From the NCBI GenBank assembly GCA_033064195.1, contig JARBJD010000084.1, positions 186,001-250,000 on the forward strand: a DNA stretch of 64,000 nucleotides, written 5' to 3'. Each line of letters starts with the position of its first letter. Position 1 is the stretch's first letter. This DNA is from Blattamonas nauphoetae. Taxonomy: Eukaryota > Preaxostyla > Oxymonadida. The notes under the pieces are model-generated. The model was not told the origin of the DNA and did not search any database. It saw nothing but the letters and a program-made list of their open reading frames with translations. The position numbers were made by a program, and so were the translations under genes. Of the stretch, positions 31,107-42,560 are shown in pieces.

Positions 31107-32180
31107 ATGACTACATTTGACAGGACGATTAACACATCCCCTGGTTCTCTTTGCCCTGGTATCTCTATCCTCAACTTTTCATCTTTACCAGACTGCTCTC
31201 CATTCCTGAATTGGGATGAGAAAGAAACTGGATCTGAAGTTGAAAAGACAGTTGTCTTACGGTCTCTCATTGCCACATTGAAGTTGCAGCCTTCATTTGA
31301 TGTAACTCTAGAAACTAAAGCCGTGAAACTTCTGGAATCTGTGATTCCGTATGACAGAGAATCAGCCGATGCTTCTCTCGAGAGCTTTGGGCTAACCACT
31401 GATGATTCTCTAGCAAGCTTCACACAGTCCATTGGGGTACTCCTTTCTTCACCCAATCGAGCAATCACCATCACAGCAATGAAGATGCTCGAAATTCTCT
31501 TCTGGTCATGTTCTCCAAAAATCCGCCTTGCCCTCGTTAACGCTGATCTGATCCCTCTTCTCATCAACAATCTCAATCCACAGTCTCTTTCTATTACAGA
31601 AACAGCAGATATTCACATCAATCTCATGGTCATCATCTCCCGATCTCTCAGGCTCTCAACTCCGGAGGATCTCAGACAACTCGGAATTGAAGATGACTTC
31701 AATCAACAAGCTGATCACGAGACGGTTTTTCAACAAGTTCTCGCACCTTCTGAGCAATATATCTGCCATTTGTGCGTGAACCGCAATTCGATCATCGATG
31801 GTGAGCAATCCACGTATTTTCTGGAGCTCCTCGCCCGACTCCTCGAAATATGTCCATATTACAAAGCCACAATGGAATTTATTTTGACTATGCCAGTATT
31901 CATCACGATACCAAGTTATCTCACGTTTTTCGAGGATGATCACTCAATCTGGTATTTTCTGTACGTACTGAACTCTACACAGTGGGAATGGAACAAAAGA
32001 ATGGGAAACGTGCGACAGAGATGGAATACAATGCATCGAATGTTGAGAATGGAGGGTATCGAAGATGTGATGGAGGAAAAGCTGCGGAACGACAACAACA
32101 GTTACGATGGAGAATGGATTGTTGCCAGATCGATTGATTGGAACAATTTGCAGGGCATGAACCTTTCAAAACAGATATAG
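31107..32180 (+). CDS. helical paralog family, copy 10 (complete, 357 aa)
   Basis: The ATG at 31,107 is preferred to 31,086 by alignment (MTTFDRTINTSPGSLCPG) and box distance. Landmarks: DCSPFLNW, VVLRSLIATLKLQPSFD, LALVNADLIPLLINNLNP, PSEQYICHLCVNRNSIIDG, FILTMPVFITIPSYLTFF, NNLQGMNLSKQI. The end is TAG directly followed by TAA, so this copy cannot extend. Copies 3, 7, 10 and 12 share the CPG/GTATCT segment near residue 18 and form one subgroup. If the 33-nt stretch is spliced, the product is 346 residues, as in copies 7 and 12. Confidence 0.85.
   Translation: MTTFDRTINTSPGSLCPGISILNFSSLPDCSPFLNWDEKETGSEVEKTVVLRSLIATLKLQPSFDVTLETKAVKLLESVIPYDRESADASLESFGLTTDDSLASFTQSIGVLLSSPNRAITITAMKMLEILFWSCSPKIRLALVNADLIPLLINNLNPQSLSITETADIHINLMVIISRSLRLSTPEDLRQLGIEDDFNQQADHETVFQQVLAPSEQYICHLCVNRNSIIDGEQSTYFLELLARLLEICPYYKATMEFILTMPVFITIPSYLTFFEDDHSIWYFLYVLNSTQWEWNKRMGNVRQRWNTMHRMLRMEGIEDVMEEKLRNDNNSYDGEWIVARSIDWNNLQGMNLSKQI
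31159..31191 (+). other. possible 33-nt intron, copy 10
   Basis: GTATCT at the left, TACCAG at the right, same site and phase as the 35-nt candidate in copy 7. It is in frame and stop-free, so splicing is optional on sequence grounds. Confidence 0.35.
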
Positions 32181-33580
32181 TAACAGACAAGAACCGTGAA
32201 CGTTTCGACCAGTTTCTGACTTCTTTGGGGCAACAAACCCTGTTTGTCTGTGTGATCTTTGTCGACACTGGCATCACCTCATGGTTTGGTTTGCCGGAAC
32301 GATTGGGATTCTCTCTCGCCAGTCTCGCTCGATGGTCGCCACAGTCTGTTTCTCATTCGCCGCCTCTCTCGTGCTGCTCGTTTGTGGAGGTCAAGGCATC
32401 GATGGATGGATGGTGACGATTGGTGGGTGGACAGGATGATTCTGTTCTTCGTCGAAGTGACCAACCCGACTCGAGGAAAGGTCGAGATTGCTGTTGGCTG
32501 ACGTGAGCAGAACCAGATGAAACGACCACAGTGGCGTGAAGACAGACAGAACACGGACACAGTCGACGTTGGTCTGACTGATTTTGGAAGACTCGAACAG
32601 CACAAAACCCTTCGTTCTCCTCATTCAACCATCTCACACCCCTCTTCCACTTTTTATCACGATTTCAACACCACTCTCTCGCTCTCCTCTCTCTGTCTCC
32701 CCTCTTCACCCTCCTTCCGGATCTCCTCTCTCCATCCTCCTTCCGGATGTCCCTCGCTCATCAGCAGACACTCGGAAGACATTTTGGAAGGATTGGAAGA
32801 AATCAGCACCCAATTGATGGCCGTTTTCAATCCCTTTTCTACCGCCACCCACACCCTCCCACTCCCCTCTGCCTCTCCCTCACCACCCACCCTCCTCCCT
32901 CCCTCTCCCTCACCCACCCTCCCACTCCCTCTGCCTCTCCCTCACCACCCACACCCTCCCACTCCCCTCTGCCTTTCCCTCACCACCCACACCCTCTCCC
33001 TCCCCTCTGCCACTCCCTCACCACCCACACTCTCCCAGGCTCACCCTCTACGTGTTTTTCCTCGTCCAACTTCGCCCTCAAAGGTGTCGCTAGCTAATCC
33101 TCCTATTTCCTCTCGTTGTCCACGCGGCTCTCGACTCCTTATCGTTCAAAGAAAATGATGGAAAAGCGAAAGGATCACTCGATATGGCTGGATGGTGGAC
33201 AAGCTGGACGGATCTTCGTGTCGTGGACGGAAGGGAAAGAAGGACGAAGAGTGTGGAGAACCGTGCAAAGTCAGAGAAACGGCACGACTTCCCTCCCGCA
33301 CATCTCTCTGCTTGTCTACGAAACGCTATGCGAAGCTTGGCATCGCATTTGGTCGCACTCGCCGACTCCACCGCAATTGACCACCCGCTGTCCACCATCG
33401 TTCACCAAACTCAACCCTAACCTCACTCAAAGACTGATGAGATTGCTGTTGACTGACTTGAGGGGAACCAGCACAAGTGAACTTGGCGGTGTGCAGACAA
33501 AACGACAAAGCACAGACACAGCCGACGTCGCAGTTTGCCACTTCGTCTCTGCTGTAACCACGATTCTGGTCGGACACACG
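32181..33580. repeat. duplicated flank after copy 10
   Basis: No gene is supported. It holds the family tail, a first GC-rich block copy (32,460-32,600), a minisatellite (32,845-33,035), a segment with CTTTGACGA-like purine stretches, and a second GC-rich block copy from about 33,400 that is cut at 33,583 by a transposon and resumes at 34,561. Confidence 0.5.
32845..33035 (+). repeat. C-rich 38-bp minisatellite, about 5 units, degenerate
   Basis: Units vary (CCACCCTCCTCCCTCCCTCT), and the array shows deletions of half units. Confidence 0.8.
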
Positions 33581-33583
33581 TGA

Positions 33584-34557
33584 TAGTCCTCCGATTAGGC
33601 CGGACTTGTTCATCAGGTAGGACAACAATACTTTCTAGTTGCATGATAATTTCTTCATTTCGATATGCGAGTGTTGAGTAAAAATTGGTATTTCTGAGAA
33701 GAAAGACACGATCAATGGGTGCTTTTTCAAATCCGAACCTGAATGGACATGCATCACAGTTCTCGGAGGTCTAAACTCACTTCAGCATTGATGTTAGTGA
33801 TGTGTCTCCACGCTATATTCATAATGTGCACCTTGACAGACCAATTTTGAGGTTGAAAATGTTCTTGTTTTCATTCTACGAAGGTCTTCTCCGACCCGCA
33901 AGAATCACGCATCCGACGACCTTTCTGCAGGATAAAGGTCTTTGGATGTTTGTATCTCTCATTCCTCTCAATAAGATGGAATCTGTTCACTTCCGGAATG
34001 GCATGCTCAACAAGATCTCCAATGGCATTCATCCCAACTACTTGGATCTTGGAATGATGGTGTGTTCCTCAAACTGCCTTATGATTGCAATTTTAAGGTT
34101 TCCTCACTTTTTTCACAGTAGATCCGAGATGAGGCAAACAGAATCTCATTCACATTCTCCATTCCAAGCAAAAATGATACAAGTCGTCTGAATCCGCTTC
34201 AATTGGTTGCGAGAGGCTGAAAACAATCAATTGGCACCCACAAAACTCTCCGTCGTCAACTTCTTCTTCGATGGATCCATTCTCATCCTCGATGGGGGGA
34301 TGAACTGAACATACATCTAAATAGTTCCAAATGTTATTTAATCACTTCACCTCTTTGCTCGATTGGCTATTGTGTGAGAATAGCAAAAATGGATGAGGGA
34401 AGTGAACAAATACAATGAATGGTCTGATCGTTCTCAAACTCTTTGTTGAAGCCGTAAAGCGATTATCAATCAACTTTACAGTCAAATAAGGAGGTATCCT
34501 TGACATACCTACCCTTTGTCCGACTTGATGAACAAGTCCGGCTTGGTCGGGGAACTA
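33584..34557. mobile_element. non-autonomous TAGT...ACTA element, 974 bp
   Basis: The inverted ends run about 42 bp with few mismatches: TAGTCCTCCGATTAGGCCGG versus TAGTTCCCCGACCAAGCCGG, then an identical ACTTGTTCATCA. TGA flanks it at 33,581-33,583 and 34,558-34,560, and removal restores CACGTGATATCGTCGCC, the paralogous CACATGACATCGTCGCC. Termini and duplication size match the element at 11,486, but the inner inverted repeat is a different family. A + strand frame of 129 codons (33,802-34,191) has no family I recognise. Confidence 0.85.
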
Positions 34558-35059
34558 TGATATCGTCGCCTTCGCTGACTCCATGTGTCGGTGCTGTCTG
34601 GTGATGGCAAGGACAGCTGGCGACACCAGAGTGCCTGTCGAGTGAACAGATAAACATGAAGCAATATCAGAACAGACGATGAGAAGGCTGTCGAGAGTGA
34701 AGGAGAGATGAGGTGTTGATGAGTGAGATTCGAAGGGAGTGATGGTGGAGAACAAGGGAGTGGTGTTGTCGGTGAAGGGAAGGAAGGCTCAGGTGTGTGT
34801 AGAGGGAGAGGGGAGGATGGGATTGGGGGAGAGGAAGAGACGAGAGTGATGGTGGGAGTGCGGATGGAGGAGATGGAGGATCTTAAGTGGAACGAGAATC
34901 AGTTGAAGAAAGGACAGGAAGAGAATACGTCAAGGAGGATTTAAACATGTGTGCTCGTTAATCGCAACAAGGGACCGTCTCTCAGTCTTTGTTGGGTGTT
35001 TATTCTTCCTTTTGGAGCTTTATTTCATCTCAATCTCTTTCTTCGACTCCTTGATCTGA
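34558..35059. repeat. flank and leader of copy 9
   Basis: No gene is seen. The GC-rich block resumes, then a G-rich stretch also found at 26,300-26,640, then the T-rich leader that preserves the empty site of the 26,701 element. Confidence 0.5.
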
Positions 35060-35069
35060 CCCATAACGA
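35060..35069 (+). promoter_or_regulatory. CCCATAACGA box of copy 9
   Basis: Perfect box; 26 nt before the ATG at 35,096, as in its sister copy 8. Confidence 0.5.
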
Positions 35070-35095
35070 GTGTTTTTAACACCGAATCTTTCTGA

Positions 35096-36168
35096 ATGAC
35101 CGAAATTGACAAGGAACCAGACCCCTGCTCAAGTACAGCACACTCTTATTTGTCCTCCTTTGAGTTGCCAGTTTCAATGGATTGCTCCCCTTTCCTAAAT
35201 TGGGATAAAGAACAGTTAAAACCAGTTGACGAACAAGCCGTTGTCTTCCGATCTCTCGTTGCCACATTGAGGTTGCAGCCTGCTCTTGATGACACTCTGG
35301 AAGTAAAAGCAGTGATACTTCTCGAATATGTGGATCCACGAACACAAACATCAACAGATGCTTTTGTCCGCAGCCTTGCCTCGAGTTCTGATGATTGTTC
35401 GACCAACTTCGTACAATCCATTGGGGTACTCATTTCCTCGCCCAGTCAAGTCATCACCACAGCAGCGATGAAGATGTTGGATCATCTGATCTTGAGGTGT
35501 TCCGCAAAACTCCATCTTTCACCGTCAAAGCTGATCTGATCCCTCACCTCATCAAGTCTCTCAATCCACAGTCTCTTTCCTTTGTGGATGCAGTCGATAT
35601 CCACACCAACCTCATGAACGTCGTCAGGTTTTCTCTCTGGCTCGCAGCTCCGTCGGGTCTCGAAGATCTCGAAATTGAAGATGCTAATGAACAACAAGCT
35701 GATCACGAGACGATTTTGAAACAAGTTCTCGTACCTTCGGAGAATTATATTTGGCATTTATGCAACAACCGCTTTTCGATCATCGATAGAGACCAATCTT
35801 CAGAATTCATGTTCCTACTTGCCACACTCCTCCAAATTTGTCCTTCTTATCAACCGACAATGGAATTTGTTCTTCATATGCCGGTCTTCCTCACGATTCC
35901 AAGTTGTCTCGCATTCTTCGAAGCTGATCGCTCAATCAAGTATTTTATGTGGAACATGAACCCAATCCAGCAGGGATGGAACAAAACAAGGGGAGAAGAG
36001 CTGCAGAGGTGGAAGACAGTGCAGCGAATGTTGAGAATGGAGGGCATCGAAGAAGTAATGGAACAAAAGCTGCAGAACGACCAGAACGAATACGATGGAA
36101 GACGTATTGTTGCCCGCTCGATCGAATGGACCAATTTGCAGGGCATGAACCTTCCACAACGTCGATAA
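35096..36168 (+). pseudogene. helical paralog family, copy 9, single frameshift
   Basis: The first frame (35,096-35,539) covers MTEIDKEPDPCSSTAHSYL to CSAKLHLSPSKLI. The second frame takes over near 35,528, where paralogs read RLALVKADLIPQL, and runs through PSENYIWHLCNNRFSIID and FVLHMPVFLTIPSCLAFF to MNLPQRR, TAA at 36,168. A one-base loss in the CTTTCACCGTCAAAGC stretch explains it. Everything else is family-like, so the break is recent or an assembly error. Without it the product would match copy 8 in length. The stop is TAA rather than the usual TAG. Confidence 0.8.
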
Positions 36169-36359
36169 AATCAGACAGGCACCAGCGACTGTCTCGACCT
36201 GTTTCTAACTTCTTTTGAACCGAAAACTCTGTTTGTGTGTGATCTTTGTTGGCTCTGGCATCACATCATGATTTCATTTGCCGGAACGATTGGGATTCTC
36301 CCTCGCCAGTCTCGCTCGATGGTCGTCACACTCTCCTTCTCCACCACTGCCACTCTCGC

Positions 36360-36555
36360 CCTCACCACCCACACCCTCCCACTCCCCTCTGCCTCTCCCT
36401 CACCACCCACACCCTCCCACTCCCCTCTGCCTCTCCCTCTCCACCCACACCCTCCCACTCCCCACTGCCTCTCCCTCACCACCCACACCCTCCCACTCCC
36501 CTCTGCCTCTCCCTCGCCACCCACACCCTCCCACTCCCCTCTGCCTCTCCCTCAT
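36360..36555 (+). repeat. C-rich 38-bp minisatellite, about 5 units
   Basis: Same unit; its right border TCATCACACTCGCTGTGG is shared with the array at 29,110, which has fewer units, so array length changed after the 7.36-kb duplication. Confidence 0.85.
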
Positions 36556-39401
36556 CACACTCGCTGTGGCGCGTGCTGGTGTCTGTTCGTTCAAAGCACT
36601 CCCAATGCTCGCCTCGACTGTCTTCCTCCTTCGCTATCTTGAATTCTTCTTCGAATTCTTCACCCTTCCCTCCTCACTTCCATCGTCGTCGAAGATTCCA
36701 CTCCTAATTGGACGGGAAGTGAAGGACGGACTCCGAAAGTGGACGAGAGGGCGAAGAGTCGAGTAGACAGTCGAAAACAGGAAGAGAAGAGCAGTCACGA
36801 TGATGTTCGGACGGAAGAGGACGCCAACAACGAATGAAGAGAGGGATAGTCGGAAGAGTGGAAGTGTGCAGTCGAAGCAGAGGAGAAGAAAGTCAGGCGA
36901 GCGTTGGACGAAGGAAGGAGGCGAGAGGAGACGATGAAGAGCGAAGAAACTCGAAGTGACTGGATGGTGGACATCTATTACGCACCCTCCGGGAATGGAT
37001 GTGAGGGTGAGAAGGAAGAGGAAAAGGAAGGAAATGAAAGATGCGAAGAGGCAAAGAGGCGAAAGAGCACGACTCCCATCCCGCACATCTCTCTGCCTGT
37101 CTCCACCACGCCAGACGACACTCAGCGTCACTTTGTTGTCACTCTTCGCCAAAGCCAACCCCGACCGGACTCGTGGAAACGACAAGATTGCTGATGGCTG
37201 ACTTGGGGAGAAGGAGCACAAGCGAACACAACGGCGTTCAGACAGACAGAACACCGACACAGTCGTCGTCGCGGCTTGCCACATCGTCTCTGAAGTGCAG
37301 CGATACGAGCCAGACACACATGACATCGTCGACTTCGCTCACTCCATGGGTCGGTGCTGTGTGGTGGCTGCAAGGACATCTGGCGACCCTTTCCTTCTTT
37401 TCGTCCCGTGTCTCAAGTTCCACTCACTCATCGCTTTGGCCATCCTGAGATCCACAACGAGCAGATTTGTCTTCTTCATTCCGACCCCTTGCCGAAGAGT
37501 TTGGTATTGTTCCTCCCCGCCATGCCAGAATCAATCCCGTCCTCCCACCGACTCTCGCCTTCATTTGTACCCTGTCCATGCGTCTCTCTTTCTCGAGCCA
37601 CGACTCAACTTCAGAATCCGACACGTCGATTCCAGTTTCTGTTTTGACACCGTCACGATGTTGCTCGAACTGAACATGAACAATCGAGAACAATGCGAAT
37701 CAGTGATGATTTTTCCTCGACAGATGAGAATGGAAGACGTGGCGGACACTGTCGAAGGAAGGCTGCTGACCGATCGGAAAGGAGATTGGGGAGGAGGAGT
37801 TGTGTCGAACTGGATGGTGTTGAGGAACTTGGTTGGACTGAACGATGGACAGTTTGGATGGATGACGACAGTGGCGAGTCAAGTTCCAGCGTGGTCGACA
37901 TGCGCTTCTGATGGCTTCAGCTGTCTCGTTGGTGACGACACATCTTTGTGAGCAGATGAAACACCCAGCTGGGCTTGAACCTTCCAGAACAGGAATTGAA
38001 ACAGAGAGGAACCAGCGGACATATTCTTTTATGAGCCACCTCTCCAAAGGAGGAATCTCACGAACCGTCGATGACTTTCGGTCAACTCTGCCCCTCTTTC
38101 TCACAATTCCATGTGCAAGGTCCTTTTTCGAATTGGACAACCCATTTCACAACACCATCCTCCACCCACACCAATGTTCACCTTCACACAAACCTCAAAA
38201 TTCACCAATTCGACTGAGATTGGGGACAGGAGGGAAAGATGGTAGAAGGAATGAACAAGTGATGATTCAAACCCAACTCTCTCCGTCTCCCCGCCTCTCC
38301 CTTTCGTAACCACAGATTATTCGCCAGCTGCGACGTCAAGTCTTTCGCACCCACTTCAGATTAGTTGAGAACTCGCCTTCTCCATCAAACGCCCTTTCGC
38401 TGATTTCTTGGAGAATGGAGCAGGAATGCACATTTTCAAGATTGTCCCTTTCACCTTCCTCCGCCATCCACTCGGCCGACATCAGCACTCCAACGCCAGC
38501 TTCCTCACTCCACGCGAGGAAGCGTTGGTGTCCTCCTCCACTCGCCTCCATCTCTGCCTTTGTTCATCACTTCCACTCTGCCTTCCTCTCCGTTGGAATG
38601 GATGGAGGATTGGACATCACGAAGGATCCAACATTCGCATCGCATGTGATGCGTGATCGAACGGGCAGTGAGTACTGTTGGGCGTACCTGTGAGGACAAG
38701 AAGTCGACACGGATTGACTCTCTCGACACAAACTGCAGCATTGCAGTTCTGAAGATGGTGCTTGTTCGTGATTGTCGGGTCCAGCGAAAGCAGACCGACA
38801 TGATGGGTGATTAGACTGGTGTGTTGGAGAAAGTTTGGATGAAGGGAGGGTGGAAAACAGGATGGGTTGGGTTGGGTGCGAGGTGGCGGGATGGGCTGTG
38901 GAATGAGGAGAATGGGAGGAACACTCGCAACGTCCCTTCGAGTGTGCATTGTTGTAGTTCCAAGCGCGGTCAAGATGAGTCGGATTCGATTTGATGGTTA
39001 GGAATACCGAAAATACACACCCAACCGATGTGTGGCGAGGAATGGCGGAACACCGCGTGCTTTTGGGAGAGCTGGCGGAGACGGGAGCGGCCGAGGGATG
39101 GTCGGAGCAATGGGTCGAAGTGAGCCATGAGACCTGACAGAGACCGGCGAAACCGAGCGTCGACAAAACGCCGAATGCACAGGAAAGAAACGAACCATGA
39201 CGCCTGAACCTCTTCATCTGCATTTCTGTTTCGCAATCCGTCCACACTATGTTCTTCAACAAGTCGATAATTTCTTGCTTTTGTTCTCGTTCATTCACAG
39301 TCTCTTTATTCCCCAATTCACTAAATCTCCGTTGGTTGATTTTTCTATTCCTTGCAGACTGCATCTTCATCTTAGTTTTCTTGTTTCAAAGATTGTTCAG
39401 A
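36556..39401. repeat. duplicated flank between copies 9 and 11
   Basis: No gene is supported. 36,735-36,880 matches 29,380-29,520, 37,135-37,390 is the GC-rich block, and 37,660-37,960 matches 30,310-30,600. From about 38,300 to 39,240 the sequence is not seen elsewhere in the window; - strand frames there (38,567-39,370) are Ser/His/Pro-rich and have no family I recognise. A T-rich leader follows. Confidence 0.45.
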
Positions 39402-39411
39402 CCCATAACGA
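39402..39411 (+). promoter_or_regulatory. CCCATAACGA box of copy 11
   Basis: Perfect box; 26 nt before the ATG at 39,438. Confidence 0.5.
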
Positions 39412-39437
39412 GGATCGACTTCAAAAAGCTTCCTCAA

Positions 39438-40523
39438 ATGACCGAAATAGGCCTGAAAACAGCCGTCTCTTCAAGTCCAACACACTCTGAGTTGTCCTCT
39501 ACTTCGTTGCCATCTTTCATGGATACTTCCCCTTTCCTGAATTGGAACGAAGAACAGTTTAAAACAGTTGACGAACAAGCAGTTGTCTTTCGGTCTCTCG
39601 TTGCAACGGTGAAGTTCCCCCCTGAACTTGATGACTCTTTGGAAGCGAAGGCTGTGAAATTTCTGGAATCTGTGGCAATTCGTAATAGAGAATCAGCAGA
39701 TTCATTTATCAACAGCCTTGCATCGAACTCACATAAGTCATCGATAGACCTCGTTGAGTCCATTGCGGTACTCCTTTCCACACACAGTCAGGATATCACC
39801 ACCGCAGCAGTGGAGATGATCAAATCTCTGATCATTAATTGCTCCCCTATCATCCGACTTGCCCTCGTCAAAGCTGATCTGCTCACTCAAATTGTCATCA
39901 ATCTCAATCCACTGTCTCTGTCATTCACAGAAACAGTCAATATCCACATCGACCTCATTGTCATCATCGAGTATTCTGTCTGGCTCGCAGCTCCGGATGG
40001 ACTCAACCAACTCGGAATTGAAGATATTGATGAACAACAAGCTGTTCACGAGACGATTTTGAAACAAGTTCTGACACCTTCGGAGAAGTATATTTATGGT
40101 TTCTGCGTGAACCGCCATTCGATCGTCCATAACGGGCTATCCATGAATATCATGGATCTCCTCACCAAACTCCTCCAAATATCTCCTTATTATCAACCAA
40201 CAATGGATTTTGTTCTTCATATGCCCATCTATTTCACGCTCTCAAGACGACTCACATTCTTCGAAAAAGATTCCCCATTCTATTGGTTTCCGTTGCGCAT
40301 GATCAGATCGCATCAGGAATGGAACAAAAAAAGGGGAGCCCAACGACAGATGTGGAAGACAGTGCTTCGAATGTTGAGAACTGAGAGCTTCGAAGATCTG
40401 TTGGAGAGAACACTGCAATACGACCAAAACGAATGCAGAGGAAGGTGGATTGTTGAATACTCGATCAACTGGAACAACCTACAGGGCATGAACCTTCAAG
40501 GGTATTGGCAGAAACAGACGTGA
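39438..40523 (+). CDS. helical paralog family, copy 11 (complete, 361 aa)
   Basis: An in-frame ATG at 39,249 exists, but MTEIGLKTAVSSSPTHSEL at 39,438 aligns with the paralogs. The hallmark is altered to DTSPFLNW. Other landmarks: VVFRSLVATVKFPPELD, LALVKADLLTQIVINLNP, PSEKYIYGFCVNRHSIV, FVLHMPIYFTLSRRLTFF (SRRL replaces PSCL), LRTESFEDLLERTLQYDQ. The end is QGYWQKQT, TGA, different from all other copies. It is the most diverged of the complete C-terminal halves. The last copy before the convergent decayed gene at 41 kb. Confidence 0.85.
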   Translation: MTEIGLKTAVSSSPTHSELSSTSLPSFMDTSPFLNWNEEQFKTVDEQAVVFRSLVATVKFPPELDDSLEAKAVKFLESVAIRNRESADSFINSLASNSHKSSIDLVESIAVLLSTHSQDITTAAVEMIKSLIINCSPIIRLALVKADLLTQIVINLNPLSLSFTETVNIHIDLIVIIEYSVWLAAPDGLNQLGIEDIDEQQAVHETILKQVLTPSEKYIYGFCVNRHSIVHNGLSMNIMDLLTKLLQISPYYQPTMDFVLHMPIYFTLSRRLTFFEKDSPFYWFPLRMIRSHQEWNKKRGAQRQMWKTVLRMLRTESFEDLLERTLQYDQNECRGRWIVEYSINWNNLQGMNLQGYWQKQT

Positions 40524-40799
40524 ACCGCCGAACTTTTCGACCTGTTTCTGACTTCTTTTGGACAACACTCACTGTTTCTGTGTGATCTTTGTGGGCTCTG
40601 GCATCACCTCATGGTTTGATTAGCCGGAAAGATTGGGATTCTCTCTCACCAGTCTCACTCGAAGTTTGCCTCACTCGAACAGCTTGCCCTCTCGCACTGC
40701 TCCTTTGTGGAAGGCAATACCGTCGACGGATGATGACGATTTGGAAGGATCGGAAGATGTCGTCGCCGAATCGATGGCCGTTCTCGATCCCTCCTCCGT

Positions 40800-40915
40800 C
40801 ACCACCTTTCGACCCACTCCCCTCTGCCTCTCCCCTCACCACCCACACCCTCTCACTCCCCTCTGCCTCTCCCTCACCACCCACACCCTCCCACTCCCCT
40901 CTGCCTCAACCTCGC
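40800..40915 (+). repeat. C-rich 38-bp minisatellite, about 3 units
   Basis: Right border CTCAACCTCGCCTCAATTCG is the same as at 22,300, linking the flanks of copies 6 and 11. Confidence 0.85.
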
Positions 40916-41034
40916 CTCAATTCGGTGTGGTGACGATTGCTGGAGATGAGAAGGAAACAAGAGAAGGAGGACAGAGTGCACGACGACTCTGCAGTTGATG
41001 ACACGCTGTCCCATTCCCCACTCCTCACCCATCC

Positions 41035-42560
41035 TCACACGGCCTCTGCCCGTTCTCTCCACTCGATCTCCCTCATCCCCACCAGCCACTCCTCCATCCC
41101 TGCCCTTCGCAGCATCCCCACCAACTCCTCCCTCTCCTTCCCTTCCTTCCTCTCTCCTCCCTCCCCCCACCTCTCACACAGCCCCACAAGCCACACACTC
41201 GCCTCTTCCTCCTTCCCCACCGACCCCACTTCAAGCAGCCTCCACACTCCTTCCACCACTCCCTCCCAACACAGCTCGTCAACTCCCCTCTCACTCTCCC
41301 CACCCTTCTCAGCAGCTCATGCAGCTTCCTCTCTGCCCCTCGCTGCGACACAAGGCACATATCCACCACAAAACCAACGAAGTCCGCAAGCGACGCAGAT
41401 GACGAGCGACCAACACGGATCAGCTCGTCCAGCCCTGCCTGCCCTTCCCCGCACAGCTCGCACAGAAGAAACGCCGACGATTCTGCAAATGTCCCACAGC
41501 ACGCCGCGATCGTCGATTTGAAGCGGGTTGTAGGTGACCGAGCGAGGGACGAGAAAAGGTTGGGCGACGACGCGTCTTCCTGCTCAGAGCGGACGAACGC
41601 CATCACTTCGTCCAGCGAAGGAAGGGTCGGGGTGTTTTGAGGCTGCACGAGCTGTCGGAGTGCATTCAGTGCAGAGCGGGACAGTTTGGGCGAGTCGTTT
41701 CTGTTCGTCGATGAGCTGGCCATTGTGGGAGCAGAATCGGTTGCAAACAAGTCGGACACAACATCACAAGCTCCATTCATCCCGATTGTGATCACATTCG
41801 ACTTGAAGATCACAACCAACGAATCAACCATCCCAAAAAGTTGGCGGATGAATCCATTCGAATGCAAACTCTAAAACCCAAAAAGAAAGTGAAGATCTCA
41901 AAATCACAAACTTTCACGTGGTCTCCCGAACTCGCAAGCCGCACCATGATCTGCAGTGAGAAGTCCAGAATCACTCCACGTCGTTCGCTCTCCTTCATCA
42001 ACTCCTCCAACATCCGCTCTTCCCCGTCCGTCCAATCTGCCTCTTGCCCTCCTTTTGTCCTTCTCATCAAACATCGCCGGATTTGCTACATCACAACCGT
42101 CGAGATTTCGGCCCAGACTTCTTTCAGATGGGTTGCCGATTCTTCCGCCAGTGTTTGCAGACACGCTATCCCACTTATCGAAACTGCACTCCCCGTCCTC
42201 TTCTCTCGCGTTTGCACAGTCGGCTGCACAATCTCTCTCGCAGCAGAGGAGAGAATGCCAGCATTGAGTGGACAAGCCCCACAACTCTCGAGCAGACGGC
42301 CAAATTCCCAAACCCGACCAAATCAATCATCCTGTCGATCATCTGCTTCCCAACTCACAGAAGCGAAGACAGCCTCGCGAAAGTGAAGTCGAATATCCAG
42401 GAAGACTTGTCTCATCGTGCATCGACTGGACTCCGGTGTCTGGATCCTTTCGCCCATTTCTTGACACGAAGGATCCCTGCGTCGAGGAACGCCAATGCTC
42501 ACGAAAAGACAATCCCCTCGCCATGTCTCGACAGTCGTCGTGAATTATCTCACGTTTCTC
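41035..42560 (-). pseudogene. decayed helical-repeat (ARM-like) gene
   Basis: Coding-like sequence runs down the - strand but changes frame several times. Pieces include QVFLDIRLHFREAVF, MIDLVGFGNLAVCSRVVGL, HSMLAFSPLLREIV, EERMLEELMKESERRGVI, LSRSALNALRQLV, SLARSPTTRFKSTIAACCG, ESSAFLLCELC and EELVGMLRRAGMEEWL. The helix pattern resembles ARM/HEAT proteins that I recall as common in oxymonads. I see at least four frame changes and an in-frame TAG after AEISTVVM, so it is a pseudogene unless the assembly is poor here. The clearest open part is 41,073-41,867. It is unrelated at the sequence level to the 12-copy family. Confidence 0.65.

Noticed and set aside
33802-34191. 129-codon frame inside the 974-bp transposon as a transposase
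   Set aside because: No catalytic motif or DNA-binding pattern is visible and the element is too short for an autonomous copy.
38567-39370. 267-codon - strand frame
   Set aside because: Ser/His/Pro-rich with no domain or signal seen and no copy to compare; left as unannotated spacer.
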